NCBI GenBank assembly: GCA_003457135.1
Contig: DMSQ01000082.1
Span: forward strand, 1-64,000
Source: Prolixibacteraceae bacterium
GTDB taxonomy: Bacteria > Bacteroidota > Bacteroidia > Bacteroidales > Prolixibacteraceae
DNA length: 64,000 nucleotides
Reading direction: 5' to 3'
In this document: in pieces, positions 41,789 through 50,927 of the stretch
Position numbering within the stretch: position 1 is the first letter of the stretch
Layout: each line of letters opens with the position of its first letter
Notes under the pieces: model-generated
The model's input: the letters and a program-made list of their open reading frames with translations, nothing else
What the model was told of the DNA's origin: nothing
Database searches by the model: none
Position numbers and translations under genes: made by a program

Positions 41789-44431
41789 CTACTTGAGATT
41801 CAAACTCACCCTAATCCCTGCCGACCTGTATTTACCATTTTCGAAACCTGCCACTGCTTCCACATTCAGCAGAAAGAAAACCTGTTTAAGTCCATATCCT
41901 ATTTCAGTATAGTTTTTCAGTTCAGGAGTAGAAAGGAAATTCACAAACAGATTTTCAGAGAATGGTGAATTTTTGATGATGGGAAGTTGTTTCAGGATTA
42001 AACGACGTGATTCCCAATTGGCATGAGCATCAATAAAGGATTTCTGGGTTGAGTATTCATAAAAGGGCAACAATCTGAAACTGTTTTCGCTGCTAATGAA
42101 CATGAACCTGGTTGGTTGCGTATTGAAATGCTGATATTCCTCAAAATAGACTTTCGATGAATTGATGAATTTGCCGGTACTTATGTTGTATGAAAGGTGC
42201 TCATCAATACCGAATTTCACTTTTTGCCGCAGACCGATTTTTACCAGGTCAAAACGGGTATCGCTCCCAAAAACTCCGGAAAATGCTCCTTTATAGACCA
42301 GCGAATAGGTCGGGTATTTGCTTTCAGCATACATTTTGGTATGGTTGCGGATGGAATACCGGTGGTGCGGGGTATATTCCAGAACCAGCCGGCCAATCAA
42401 CGATTGATGTTTTTCTAACTGCCAGGGCAATAAAGTTTTGTTTGCAGGAATATTCGGTTGAATCTCCCGGTCGTCGTATTTAATTAATGAATAGCTGGAA
42501 TGATTGGTTAAAGGGCTATTTTCGCTGTAATCAAGTGTAACATTGAGGTTCAGCCCGTTTGACAGATCATGGCTGGTCATTAATTGAAGAAAATCGCGCC
42601 GGTAAAAACGTTTGTAATTTTCTTCGAGCCAAATGGTATGGAAATCGTTGGACATCGTATTTAATCCTGAAATCCGGTTATAATCAGTCGTGGCAGTTCC
42701 GGCAGAAACCGAAAACCATCTGTTTGTCATTCCATTTAACCGCCGTTGATACGAAAATTCAACATCAAGTTTCTTCCGTACAAAAGCATAGGCAAAAGTT
42801 GGATTAAAACTTTTCATTCGTCCGGTACTGTCCGATTTGTAATAGCTGAAAGGCAATTCCAACCTCAGTCCGTCAACCGAATTAAACGAAAGCAGGGTAG
42901 GATTTTTCAGGCTTGGAATAGTAAACCGTTCATATTGTTTGATGGAGTCAATGGAATAATCATAGTTTTTACCTATAACCAAATGTTTAATCTTAAATTT
43001 ACGTTTCGAGTCGCGCAGCGAATCCTGAAATTCAGGCTTAGCTGATACCAGCAGGAATGAATCCTTCTTGACAAAGCTTATCTTCTCGGACTCGGTTAAT
43101 GGAATTGGCCGTAAAGTGGTCCAATAGGCCGAATCATTATTGACCTTCTTTTGGCTAACCTGAAAAGTTGATTTGATTTCAATAGGTTCAGGCGGACTGT
43201 TCCGCTCGGTTTCCAATCTGATGAGGCGGTTAAGCTTTTTGGTATCACGGTTGCTCATCACGGATTTCCGCATTAAAGCTTCCATCTGCTTTTGTGCTTT
43301 CGACTTTTCCTGATTTTGCTGAACCAATTTTGCATCAGCATAAATATCGTCAGTTACTTGTTGATCCTGAAGTTGCTGTTTTTTCATCCGATCAAGGAAA
43401 GTGTGATCCAGTGCGGCATTCAGGGTTGTTTCATATTCCGAGATGGAGGCCACATACCTGAATTTCATCTTCAGGCCCAAACCCGAAAAATCCATATCGA
43501 AATCGAGGCTCACCGGCATCCAGGTATTTTTATTGACTTCGGCATAAAGCTGATGAACTTTCACATCCGTCATCGGAATATGTAATCTCAGATCGGCTGA
43601 ATGAATGTTCCAGAAAACATCGGCAATATAAATGTATCCCGAAAACACATCGTTCCCGTTGGTTTTGGGAATCACCAGTATTTTATTGATGGTTTTTCCC
43701 TGATCCTGAAAAACGCCATCGAGCCTGAACCGATATACTTTCATCGCATTCTTTCCAACCGGAGAAACGACCCCGTATTTTTCAGCATCATACAAATTAT
43801 TGGTAATCATGCCCATCGGCGATGTATTATTGTCCTTTCCCGATGAATGCATAGCTAAAACCTGTTGTTTTATTTTATCAGGCAACTCGAAATCAATTTT
43901 GCTGACGGTTTCCATTACAAAAGCTTCATTCTCCTTCATGCCACCCTTTTTCATCTGTTTTTCGAGCAGGAATGGTATCTTTTCAAAAATACCCGATCCT
44001 TTCAGATACACTTTGCACGAATATTTCGAAACTTGTTTTTGGTAATACGGAGCCATAGCAATAGCCCGCCGCATGATGAAATAGGCCGGATCTTCGCCCG
44101 ATGCCAGAATTTTGGTTTCCGGTATCTGGTAATCCCGTGGAATAAGCTGAACATTGATTTCCTGAAAAGAATTACCGATCGCCAGCTCAAAGTCTTGAGT
44201 CTGATATCCAAGATACTGAAATAAAACCTTCCAGTTACCTTCAGGCAGTTTCAAATCATATCGCCCCTCAATATTGGAGGTGGTTCCGGTTGATAATTGT
44301 GGAATGTAAATGTTTGCAAACGGAACAGCTTCACCCTGAGTGTTGGTAATGCGACCGCGGATGCCCTGAGCATTTGATACTGCAATTGAAAAGCTAATAA
44401 AAAAAAGAGGAAATAAAATTCGGATAATCAT
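41789..44431 (-). CDS. DUF5686 outer-membrane protein with carboxypeptidase-regulatory domain
   Basis: The protein is about 880 residues from the ATG at 44431; the longer frame begins with TTG. A signal peptide (IRILFPLFFISFSIAVSNAQ) leads to a CarboxypepD-reg-like beta-sandwich (about 22-105, GIRGRITNTQGEAVPFANI) and a long DUF5686 region with a C-terminal beta-barrel-like half ending in SLNLK. The N-terminal sandwich is shared with TonB-dependent receptors. The role is not established. The -7 element at 44459-44466 fits this start. Confidence 0.88.
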   Translation of the reverse strand: MIIRILFPLFFISFSIAVSNAQGIRGRITNTQGEAVPFANIYIPQLSTGTTSNIEGRYDLKLPEGNWKVLFQYLGYQTQDFELAIGNSFQEINVQLIPRDYQIPETKILASGEDPAYFIMRRAIAMAPYYQKQVSKYSCKVYLKGSGIFEKIPFLLEKQMKKGGMKENEAFVMETVSKIDFELPDKIKQQVLAMHSSGKDNNTSPMGMITNNLYDAEKYGVVSPVGKNAMKVYRFRLDGVFQDQGKTINKILVIPKTNGNDVFSGYIYIADVFWNIHSADLRLHIPMTDVKVHQLYAEVNKNTWMPVSLDFDMDFSGLGLKMKFRYVASISEYETTLNAALDHTFLDRMKKQQLQDQQVTDDIYADAKLVQQNQEKSKAQKQMEALMRKSVMSNRDTKKLNRLIRLETERNSPPEPIEIKSTFQVSQKKVNNDSAYWTTLRPIPLTESEKISFVKKDSFLLVSAKPEFQDSLRDSKRKFKIKHLVIGKNYDYSIDSIKQYERFTIPSLKNPTLLSFNSVDGLRLELPFSYYKSDSTGRMKSFNPTFAYAFVRKKLDVEFSYQRRLNGMTNRWFSVSAGTATTDYNRISGLNTMSNDFHTIWLEENYKRFYRRDFLQLMTSHDLSNGLNLNVTLDYSENSPLTNHSSYSLIKYDDREIQPNIPANKTLLPWQLEKHQSLIGRLVLEYTPHHRYSIRNHTKMYAESKYPTYSLVYKGAFSGVFGSDTRFDLVKIGLRQKVKFGIDEHLSYNISTGKFINSSKVYFEEYQHFNTQPTRFMFISSENSFRLLPFYEYSTQKSFIDAHANWESRRLILKQLPIIKNSPFSENLFVNFLSTPELKNYTEIGYGLKQVFFLLNVEAVAGFENGKYRSAGIRVSLNLK

Positions 44432-44458
44432 ACATTCAGTGATTTGGTGAATGACAAC

Positions 44459-44466
44459 CAAAAATA
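44459..44466 (-). promoter_or_regulatory. -7 element of the DUF5686 gene
   Basis: The minus strand reads TATTTTTG, 28 bases upstream of the ATG at 44431. It lies at the edge of the longer frame and supports the shorter start. Confidence 0.45.
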
Positions 44467-44529
44467 AAGGTTTTTGAAACGATCCTGTTTTAATGTATGT
44501 TAAAAAGATGAATGATTAATCAAATTAGT

Positions 44530-44880
44530 TTAGCCCCTTTTATGGTGCGGCATCTCCATGGGTATTTCAAACGAAATTTCTACCACTCCTTTAAATTCAC
44601 CATTTTCCATCCAGGGAGTTTGGTGAATCATTTTGTGAATGCCTCTTTTTTCTATAGTATAAGAATTCGGAATAGGCTCTGCCAACATTTTCAAAAGGAA
44701 AGTCCGGGCAGGTTCAGGATGACAATCAATCAGGCTTTTGCCTATTAAATCATAGTCGCCTGATTTGGCAAATTCCTTTTCTGAAAGGTCATTCATATAA
44801 ACCACAATTCCTTCGCGGTTGCAAACCGTAATTGCCCCCAAAAATCCATCCGTCCAGTTCATTTCATTATGCTTTTGCAT
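44530..44880 (-). CDS. Single-domain PAS protein
   Basis: This 116-residue protein is one PAS domain: AITVCNREGIVVYMNDLSEKEFAKSG at the start, then GKSLIDCHPE in the middle and a closing GVVEISFEIP strand. There is no kinase, GGDEF or DNA-binding part, so it would act by binding a partner. Cys and His residues (CHPEPA, HKMIHQT) could hold a cofactor such as heme or FAD, but this is speculation. Its ATG overlaps the end of the GH16-like gene by 14 bases, so the two are translationally coupled and may work together. Confidence 0.85.
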   Translation of the reverse strand: MQKHNEMNWTDGFLGAITVCNREGIVVYMNDLSEKEFAKSGDYDLIGKSLIDCHPEPARTFLLKMLAEPIPNSYTIEKRGIHKMIHQTPWMENGEFKGVVEISFEIPMEMPHHKRG

Positions 44881-46303
44881 GTTGATAAAACCTTACCCAA
44901 TCTATTTCGAAGCGGTGAGGTAAACTGCCAACAGGTTCAGAAACCACGATGGAGGCTGCATTCAGGTGCATGGTATGTGAAGGCACATTGAGATCAATGG
45001 ATAAAATTTCCTTTTCATTGATTTTCCATATTAATGAGCCGGCGCTCCATTCAAGCCTGAAAATATAGAATTCCCCGGATTTCAATCCCGAAATACTCCT
45101 ACATTCACTATGAATTCCACTATCTGTTTTCGTTAATGTACCAAGCCTGTTTTTCAGTCCCATTTCAACCAGATTAATTTGAGGCGAACTCTCCTCTCCC
45201 AACAAATAGATCGAATCAATAAAATGACTGGAAGGTGAATACTTCACTTTAGCTTCCAGAATTCCATGATTCCACCATTCCCCTCCGGCGGTAGAAATGA
45301 TTCCTGAGGTATAGTCGTATTCCTGTTCCACAAATCCGAACGGCATATGCCATTGCATTCCATTGGTCTTTTCTTTTCGAACCTCAATTTTCAGCGATTT
45401 CCCATCAACCAGTACGTTTTTGCCATCGGTAAACGCCTGCAGATCGCCAACCTGCGAAAAATTCCGGCCCAATGCTTCATTGGCCCAATGTGATTGGGTC
45501 ATCCATTTTTGAGTATCCAGCTTATGCGAATCAAAATGATCCTCGAAAACCAATTGCCATTTTTTGAAAAAATCAAAAGCACTGGAATCTTTATATTTCA
45601 GGTAATTAATTACCTGAGGCATTTTTTTCATTTCCGAAAACCGTTTTTCTTTAGCTGCATCCTCAGTCTTATCCCATTTTTGCTTGTCTTCAAGATAGGC
45701 AACCCGGGCTTTAAATTCAACAGAAGTTGTCATATTCCGAAGTTCTTCCCTGCGCTTCAGTTCGGGCGAATCCTTCATCAATTCAAAATTTTTCAATGCC
45801 GACGACATCCTGAAATGTTTAAAAAACTGAATATCTGCCGATTTCTTCACCTGTTGAAATTCAACATATAAGACATATTCTGCAGATTCTTTTCCTTTCT
45901 TCTTTATAGCCGCATACGAATGGATTTCAACAGCAGCTTTTAATTCTTTGTAATGCTTTAAATCTTCTGAAACTGAAATTTTTTCAAACCGTTTCAACTC
46001 TTCCGACTTCAGAGTAGAGTCATATTTTTGTAACCATCTGTTTTTGTCCAGCTTTTTCAATTCTTTCAATAGTGCCTCTTCCCTACTCCCCCTGAGAGAA
46101 AGATGCTGAAGTTCAACTTTCTTTTGTTTGAAAGCAGCCGAATTAATCAGCGACTCAAGTGCAAGATACTCCTTGAGCTCATCGGACTGTTCAAACTCAC
46201 GGTACATGCGGAAATCAGCGAGCAAAGTTTCATGAGTTGCTTCAATTTTCGCGGTTGATTTAATCAATCCGAAAGCGCTGGCAAAAAATAATCTTAACGA
46301 CAT
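44867..46303 (-). CDS. GH16-like protein with substituted catalytic residues and N-terminal helical repeats
   Basis: The protein is 478 residues. Residues 30-245 are charged and helical, with a loose repeat of form S-x-E-[LF]-K-x-[YRF] (for example SDELKEY, SEELKRF, SEDLKHY, SPELKRR, SVEFKAR). Residues 248-478 have the strand pattern of a GH16/laminarinase jelly roll (FEDHFDSHKLDTQKW at its start, WSAGSLIWKINEKEI, DWVRFYQ at the end). The GH16 signature E-x-D-x-x-E reads Q375-I-N377-L-V-E380: the nucleophile Glu is Gln and the helper Asp is Asn. It is probably not a hydrolase and may bind sugar. No convincing signal peptide is present. It precedes and overlaps the PAS gene. Confidence 0.75.
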   Translation of the reverse strand: MSLRLFFASAFGLIKSTAKIEATHETLLADFRMYREFEQSDELKEYLALESLINSAAFKQKKVELQHLSLRGSREEALLKELKKLDKNRWLQKYDSTLKSEELKRFEKISVSEDLKHYKELKAAVEIHSYAAIKKKGKESAEYVLYVEFQQVKKSADIQFFKHFRMSSALKNFELMKDSPELKRREELRNMTTSVEFKARVAYLEDKQKWDKTEDAAKEKRFSEMKKMPQVINYLKYKDSSAFDFFKKWQLVFEDHFDSHKLDTQKWMTQSHWANEALGRNFSQVGDLQAFTDGKNVLVDGKSLKIEVRKEKTNGMQWHMPFGFVEQEYDYTSGIISTAGGEWWNHGILEAKVKYSPSSHFIDSIYLLGEESSPQINLVEMGLKNRLGTLTKTDSGIHSECRSISGLKSGEFYIFRLEWSAGSLIWKINEKEILSIDLNVPSHTMHLNAASIVVSEPVGSLPHRFEIDWVRFYQHAKA

Positions 46304-46437
46304 ATCCGGTTTTTTATTGGTCTGAAATTCGAAGTTTTAAAAATAACAAATAAAACAAAGATCACTACTTTTTTCGTTCTTCGGGTAAAAAACGCTATTT
46401 TCACGATAAAATTATATAGTCAGAAAATACCGCCATC

Positions 46438-47562
46438 ATGAAATATTTCGAAAAGTTCGTTTTTACTTTAGTTTTGACATTTTTCCTGAATGTGGGTTTT
46501 GCCCAGAATTTTCTAAAATCGGATTTCAAACCAAATAAAACCTATATATTACTGGCACATCCTACCGTGCAAAACCTCGAAACCATTCAGTTTCTTCTAA
46601 GCAACCACATCCTGCAACTATCTGATGCCGAATTTATTGGCGTTTACTCTACGCACGAAGCATACGATTACACTCGTTCAGTTGAACTCATCAATAAACC
46701 CGAAATGAGCAAATTTCATCTTCAGGAAATTGTTGCTTCTGAAACTCCTGACCACATTTTTAAAATGAATGAGTGGACAAAACCTTTCAAAAACTTATTT
46801 GATCACTCTGCCGGTATTTTCTTTTTTGGCGGCCCCGATATTCAGCCCGAAATCTATGGACAAAAAAACCTTTTTTCCGAAGTCACCGATCCGAACCGCC
46901 ATACGTTTGAACTTAGTTTACTGTTTCACCTGCTTGGAGGCAAACAAAATGAAGAATTTTCGCCCTTCCTGAACGAGAAGCCCGATTATTTCGTTACCGG
47001 TTTTTGCCTCGGGCTTCAAAGTATGAATGTGGCTACCGGAGGAACACTGACTCAGGATATTCCGGCCCAAACCTATCAGAGAAAGACTGCGGAGGAATCC
47101 CTGAAATTGAAAAAAGACCAGTTGCACCGCAACTACTGGCAGGAAATCTCAAAGGATACGCTTTTGATGGGAATTAATTTTCATCACATTCAATATACCG
47201 CTCACCCATTCTTCCTGAAAACAGTTAAAGCAGAAAAGGAACTGAATCCTTTGGTATTAAGCAGTCACCATCAGTCCATTGATGAATTGGGAAAAGACCT
47301 GATTGTGACAGCAATTTCGATGGATGAACAGGTTATAGAAGGCATTCATCACCGTATCTATCCCAATGTATTTGCAGTTCAGTTTCATCCTGAAGTACCT
47401 GCTCTTTACAAAGAAGGTAAAAAGTTGAAGTTCGCCCCTGAAGATACTCCAAAATCATATTACGAAATCCTTTCTCCTGAAGATCGTTCATTTCACCTGA
47501 AATACTGGGAAACGATTTCAAAGGCAATTGCAGCATCAGCCAAATCTCAAAAGAAAAAATAA
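46438..47562 (+). CDS. Exported class I amidotransferase-like protein (peptidase C26 family)
   Basis: The 374-residue precursor has a signal peptide (VLTFFLNVGFAQ). The class I glutamine-amidotransferase fold is shown by the FGGPDIQPEIYG motif, the nucleophile elbow GFCLGLQ (Cys190) and the His-Glu pair in VQFHPEVP near residue 320. This is the pattern of gamma-glutamyl hydrolases and PuuD-like enzymes. An exported form suggests it cleaves gamma-glutamyl bonds outside the cytoplasm; the substrate is unknown. It is divergent from the GH16-like gene. Confidence 0.82.
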   Translation: MKYFEKFVFTLVLTFFLNVGFAQNFLKSDFKPNKTYILLAHPTVQNLETIQFLLSNHILQLSDAEFIGVYSTHEAYDYTRSVELINKPEMSKFHLQEIVASETPDHIFKMNEWTKPFKNLFDHSAGIFFFGGPDIQPEIYGQKNLFSEVTDPNRHTFELSLLFHLLGGKQNEEFSPFLNEKPDYFVTGFCLGLQSMNVATGGTLTQDIPAQTYQRKTAEESLKLKKDQLHRNYWQEISKDTLLMGINFHHIQYTAHPFFLKTVKAEKELNPLVLSSHHQSIDELGKDLIVTAISMDEQVIEGIHHRIYPNVFAVQFHPEVPALYKEGKKLKFAPEDTPKSYYEILSPEDRSFHLKYWETISKAIAASAKSQKKK

Positions 47563-47570
47563 ACTTTCGT

Positions 47571-47709
47571 TGAGTTTGTTGTCGTTGTTATCAGGTTGTC
47601 AAAGTTGCGTTGTTCCGAACCTTAGGGTTGGACCATCCTAATCCAAACCCAACTCAAAAACAATAACCAATACAACAACGACAACAATTATAACGATCAC
47701 AACCATCTT
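47571..47709. repeat. Inverted GTTGTCGTTG word tract
   Basis: TTGTTGTCGTTGTT (47576-47589) is complementary over 14 bases to AACAACGACAACAA (47674-47687). Variants of the same words (GGTTGTC, GTTGCG on the left; ACAATAACC, ACAACC on the right) fill the space between. A small hairpin may sit at the centre (about 47622-47641). No ORF is present. Confidence 0.65.
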
Positions 47710-47768
47710 CAACAATTATTTCTTCTTACTCAGTCCTTCCATCCTTCAATTCCTATCAGATAAAGTTC

Positions 47769-47776
47769 TACTTTTG
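47769..47776 (+). promoter_or_regulatory. -7 element of prfC
   Basis: TACTTTTG, 14 bases upstream of the ATG at 47791, which would give a very short leader. The -33 is weak. Confidence 0.45.
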
Positions 47777-47790
47777 CAGCTTCAAAAAAA

Positions 47791-49374
47791 ATGGATTCAA
47801 TGAGTAATCAAACAGAAATACGCAGAAGAAGAACTTTTGCCATCGTTAGTCACCCCGATGCCGGAAAAACTACTTTAACCGAGAAATTGCTGTTATTTGG
47901 AGGCGCTATCCGGGTTGCCGGCGCTGTAAAAAGCAATAAAATCAAGAAAGCTGCCACTTCCGACTTTATGGAAATCGAACGCCAGCGCGGTATTTCGGTT
48001 GCAACTTCAGTCATGGGTTTCGAATACGATGGTTACAAGGTAAACATTCTGGACACTCCCGGTCACCAGGATTTTCAGGAAGATACGTTTCGCACCCTGA
48101 CTGCCGTTGACAGTGTAATAATTGTGATAGATGCTGCCAAAGGCGTTGAACCGCAAACCGAAAAACTGATGAACGTTTGCCGGATGCGAAAAACACCGGT
48201 TATCGTATTCATCAACAAACTCGACCGCCCCACCCAGGATACTTTTGAGTTGCTCGACGATATTGAACGGCAACTGCAAATAAGTATCAATCCGCTAAGC
48301 TGGCCAATCAATAATGGCCCTGATTTCAAAGGCGTTTACAACATTTACAATAAAAGCCTGAACCTGTTTAAAGCCAACGTTCAGGATATTGAACCGGGTA
48401 TCGCTTTTAACAACCTTAACAGTCCGGAACTCGAAAAGCATATTGGCAAAGATGCACATAAATTACGTGAAGAATTGGACATTGTTTATGGAGTCTATCC
48501 ACCATTTCACCATGATGAATACCTTGCAGGTGATTTAGCACCTGTTTTCTTCGGAAGTGCGCTGTACAATTTCGGTGTTCAGGAATTACTTGATGCTTTT
48601 GTAAAAATTGCCCCCTGGCCGCGTCCGGTTCAGACCGAAGAACGTTTAGTTAATCCTGAAGACGATAAATTCAGCGGATTCGTGTTTAAGATTCATGCCA
48701 ACATCGATCCCAATCACCGCAGCCGGATAGCATTCGTAAAAGTTTGCTCCGGAAAGTTTGAGCGGAACTGCATGTACAAACAGGTCCGCACCGGAAAGAG
48801 CTTCCGCATTTCGAGCCCGACAGCATTTATGGCTTCCCAGAAAGAAATCATAGAGGACGCCTATCCCGGCGATATCGTAGGTTTCCCTGATAACGGATCG
48901 TTCATTATTGGCGACACTATTAGTGAAGGCGATGACATCCATTTCAAAGGGCTGCCAAGCTTTTCTCCTGAATTGTTCAAGTTTGTCGAGAATGCCGACC
49001 CAATGAAAACCAAGCAGTTGAACAAAGGTATTGATCAGTTGATGGACGAAGGAGTTGCCCAGTTATTTACCAGCCAGTTCAACGGACGAAAAATAATCGG
49101 AACAGTTGGCCAGCTCCAATTCGAAGTGATTCAGTACCGTCTGGAACACGAATACAACGCCAAATGCCGTTTCGAACCGATGCAAATGTACAAAGCATGT
49201 TGGATCCAGAGCGACAACCCCAAAGCTTTGACCGAATTCAAAAACCGCAAACATCAGAAAATGGCCAAAGACAAACGCGGCCGCGATGTATTCATGGCCG
49301 ATTCGCAGTTTATTCTCGACATGGCCCAAAGCGAATTTAAAGATATCAGGTTTCATTTTACTTCTGAATTTTAA
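47791..49374 (+). CDS. prfC: Peptide chain release factor 3
   Basis: This 527-residue translational GTPase has G1 SHPDAGKTT, a DTPGHQDF G3 motif and NKLD for G4, then domains II and III ending FHFTSEF. It recycles RF1/RF2 from the ribosome after termination. Length and motifs match the family throughout. It is transcribed alone. Confidence 0.97.
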   Translation: MDSMSNQTEIRRRRTFAIVSHPDAGKTTLTEKLLLFGGAIRVAGAVKSNKIKKAATSDFMEIERQRGISVATSVMGFEYDGYKVNILDTPGHQDFQEDTFRTLTAVDSVIIVIDAAKGVEPQTEKLMNVCRMRKTPVIVFINKLDRPTQDTFELLDDIERQLQISINPLSWPINNGPDFKGVYNIYNKSLNLFKANVQDIEPGIAFNNLNSPELEKHIGKDAHKLREELDIVYGVYPPFHHDEYLAGDLAPVFFGSALYNFGVQELLDAFVKIAPWPRPVQTEERLVNPEDDKFSGFVFKIHANIDPNHRSRIAFVKVCSGKFERNCMYKQVRTGKSFRISSPTAFMASQKEIIEDAYPGDIVGFPDNGSFIIGDTISEGDDIHFKGLPSFSPELFKFVENADPMKTKQLNKGIDQLMDEGVAQLFTSQFNGRKIIGTVGQLQFEVIQYRLEHEYNAKCRFEPMQMYKACWIQSDNPKALTEFKNRKHQKMAKDKRGRDVFMADSQFILDMAQSEFKDIRFHFTSEF

Positions 49375-49400
49375 AGCAAATTTCTACTGTGATTTTTTTT

Positions 49401-49432
49401 CAGCAGCAAGTGGCTAGCTGCAAGCGCCTGGC
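49401..49432. repeat. Short CAAGTGGCTAGCTGCAAGC word tract
   Basis: A spacer of about 80 bases after prfC holds variants of the word AGCTGCAAG (AGCAGCAAGTGG, CTAGCTGCAAGCG). It is of the same general type as the other tracts but uses different words. Confidence 0.4.
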
Positions 49433-49455
49433 AAAAAAAACTAGATATATCGAAT

Positions 49456-49857
49456 TTATTGATTGTCAATCCAATTCTCAATTCTGATATTATCCAATCG
49501 CTCAAATTCTCTCACATTTCGGGTGACAAGGGTCATGTCATTGACTATGGCCGTAGCGCCAATAAATAGGTCCAAATCACTTATAACTGTACCTTTTTGT
49601 TTTAGTCTGGCTTTTTCTTTGCCATATATTCTTATGGAATCAAAAATGGGAATGATGGATATCCTTTCTGCAAAATCCTCCACAACTTTTATATTCTGAG
49701 CCTTTTTCTGACTTTTCTCTGCCCCATAGATCAATTCAGCTAAAGTAACTTCAGAAATTGCAAATTTTTGAAAGCCAATCTTTCCTATCTTTTCTTTTAG
49801 GTCATACTGACCCTTGAAATAATAAATACAAATATTAGTATCCAGTAAGTAGTCCAT
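49456..49857 (-). CDS. VapC-family PIN-domain toxin
   Basis: This 133-residue PIN-domain ribonuclease begins MDYLLDTNICIYYFKG (Asp6 acidic site). Glu in SEVTLAELIYG, Asp in DLDLFIGATA and a C-terminal MTLVTRNVREFERL complete the usual acidic set. VapC toxins cleave tRNA or rRNA when freed from antitoxin. Its ATG shares one base with the stop of the upstream antitoxin-like gene. Sequence targets are not known. Confidence 0.9.
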   Translation of the reverse strand: MDYLLDTNICIYYFKGQYDLKEKIGKIGFQKFAISEVTLAELIYGAEKSQKKAQNIKVVEDFAERISIIPIFDSIRIYGKEKARLKQKGTVISDLDLFIGATAIVNDMTLVTRNVREFERLDNIRIENWIDNQ

Positions 49858-50096
49858 CAGAATTCTTCAATTTCTTTTTTATTAATCCGTTCAGCGCGGA
49901 GTTCGTCAATTATTTCATCTGCACTTCTTACATCATCCCAAGCACCAAAACAAGAAGAAAAGTCGAATTTATCCTTTGGCTTTTCTTCAATTGATTTGGT
50001 CAACTTAAAGATCATATCCTTTTTTGTTTCATTATCCCAGTTTCTCATAAACCTAAAATAATTCTTTGCTATTCTTTTTTCTGTTATTATGCTCAT
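49857..50096 (-). CDS. Antitoxin-like partner of the VapC toxin
   Basis: The protein is about 79 residues from the ATG at 50096 (MSIITEKRIAKNYF). A longer frame from 50126 would overlap the promoter element. The C-terminal tail SADEIIDELRAERINKKEIEEF resembles the toxin-neutralising tail of antitoxins paired with PIN toxins (segment shown by family pattern). The one-base stop/start overlap with vapC is typical of such modules. I cannot place its DNA-binding fold by eye. Confidence 0.75.
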   Translation of the reverse strand: MSIITEKRIAKNYFRFMRNWDNETKKDMIFKLTKSIEEKPKDKFDFSSCFGAWDDVRSADEIIDELRAERINKKEIEEF

Positions 50097-50113
50097 TGCT
50101 ATATTCTTTGAAT

Positions 50114-50121
50114 CAAAAATA
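50114..50121 (-). promoter_or_regulatory. -7 element of the VapBC-like module
   Basis: The minus strand reads TATTTTTG, 17 bases upstream of the 50096 ATG. No strong -33 is seen. It supports the shorter antitoxin start. Confidence 0.45.
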
Positions 50122-50251
50122 CACATTTTATTGAATGATTCATAGGATCAGTAATGTCCTAATTTATTTTATATAATCAACTAATCTCAAATGGCTAAAA
50201 TTCTTTCACCTTTACCCAGAAGTTCTTACTTTTACAAAAAAGCAATAACCA

Positions 50252-50818
50252 ATGGACTTTTATCACAGCGACCTGTTTACCTATGGACTTCTTCCTCTGT
50301 TAATCTTTCTTGCCCGCATTACCGACGTAACCATTGGAACTGTCCGAATCGTGATGGTTGCCAAAGGACAAAAAATGATCGCCCCAATTCTTGGATTTTT
50401 CGAAGTATTAATTTGGTTGCTCGCTATCAGTAAAATCATACAAAACCTGGATAACTGGGTTTGCTATGGGGCTTATGGCGCAGGCTTTGCCACCGGAAAC
50501 TACATTGGAATGATCATCGAAGAAAAACTGGCGGTTGGCATTGTTCAGCTTCAGATAATAACACGGGCCGATGCACACAAACTGATTGAAAAGCTAAAAA
50601 CCGACGGATATGGGATTACCCATCAGGAAGCCCACGGCGCTATTGAAGAGGTTTCGATTATATATTCCATCGTCAAACGAACCGATTTACCTCATGTTAT
50701 TGAAATCATCGGTACCTATAATCCAAATGCCTTTTACTCGATTGCCGATGTCAAATTTGTCAACAAAGGCTTGTACTCTTCCATAAACCCGATGCATTAT
50801 TGGCGGAAAGGAAAGTGA
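50252..50818 (+). CDS. DUF2179 membrane protein (UPF0316 family)
   Basis: This 188-residue protein has three N-terminal membrane segments (RITDVTIGTVRIVMVAKG between the first and second) and a soluble DUF2179 domain from about residue 100. This is the UPF0316/YebE-like layout. The same C-terminal domain occurs in the YitT protein at 37049. The function is unknown. TACTTTTA 20-30 bases upstream is a near match to a -7 box. Confidence 0.87.
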   Translation: MDFYHSDLFTYGLLPLLIFLARITDVTIGTVRIVMVAKGQKMIAPILGFFEVLIWLLAISKIIQNLDNWVCYGAYGAGFATGNYIGMIIEEKLAVGIVQLQIITRADAHKLIEKLKTDGYGITHQEAHGAIEEVSIIYSIVKRTDLPHVIEIIGTYNPNAFYSIADVKFVNKGLYSSINPMHYWRKGK

Positions 50819-50820
50819 AA

Positions 50821-50854
50821 AGTCGCAGTGGTCAGTCTCAGTATTCAGTAAGTG
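50821..50854. repeat. CAGT word tract
   Basis: Directly after the DUF2179 stop come variants of the word GTCAGTCTCAGT (CGCAGTGGTCAG, TCTCAGTATTCAGT). It is another member of the word-tract class with its own word. Confidence 0.4.
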
Positions 50855-50927
50855 AAACAAGGTTTTTCATTAACAGAATTGCGAAATATTTGTAGCTAAA
50901 TACCATGTTGTATAATATATATACACT

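Noticed and set aside
44867..46303. Active laminarinase (GH16)
   Set aside because: The nucleophile and helper residues are Gln and Asn, and no convincing signal peptide is present.
47571..47709. CRISPR array
   Set aside because: The repeats are short, variable and partly inverted, with no regular spacer length and no cas genes nearby.
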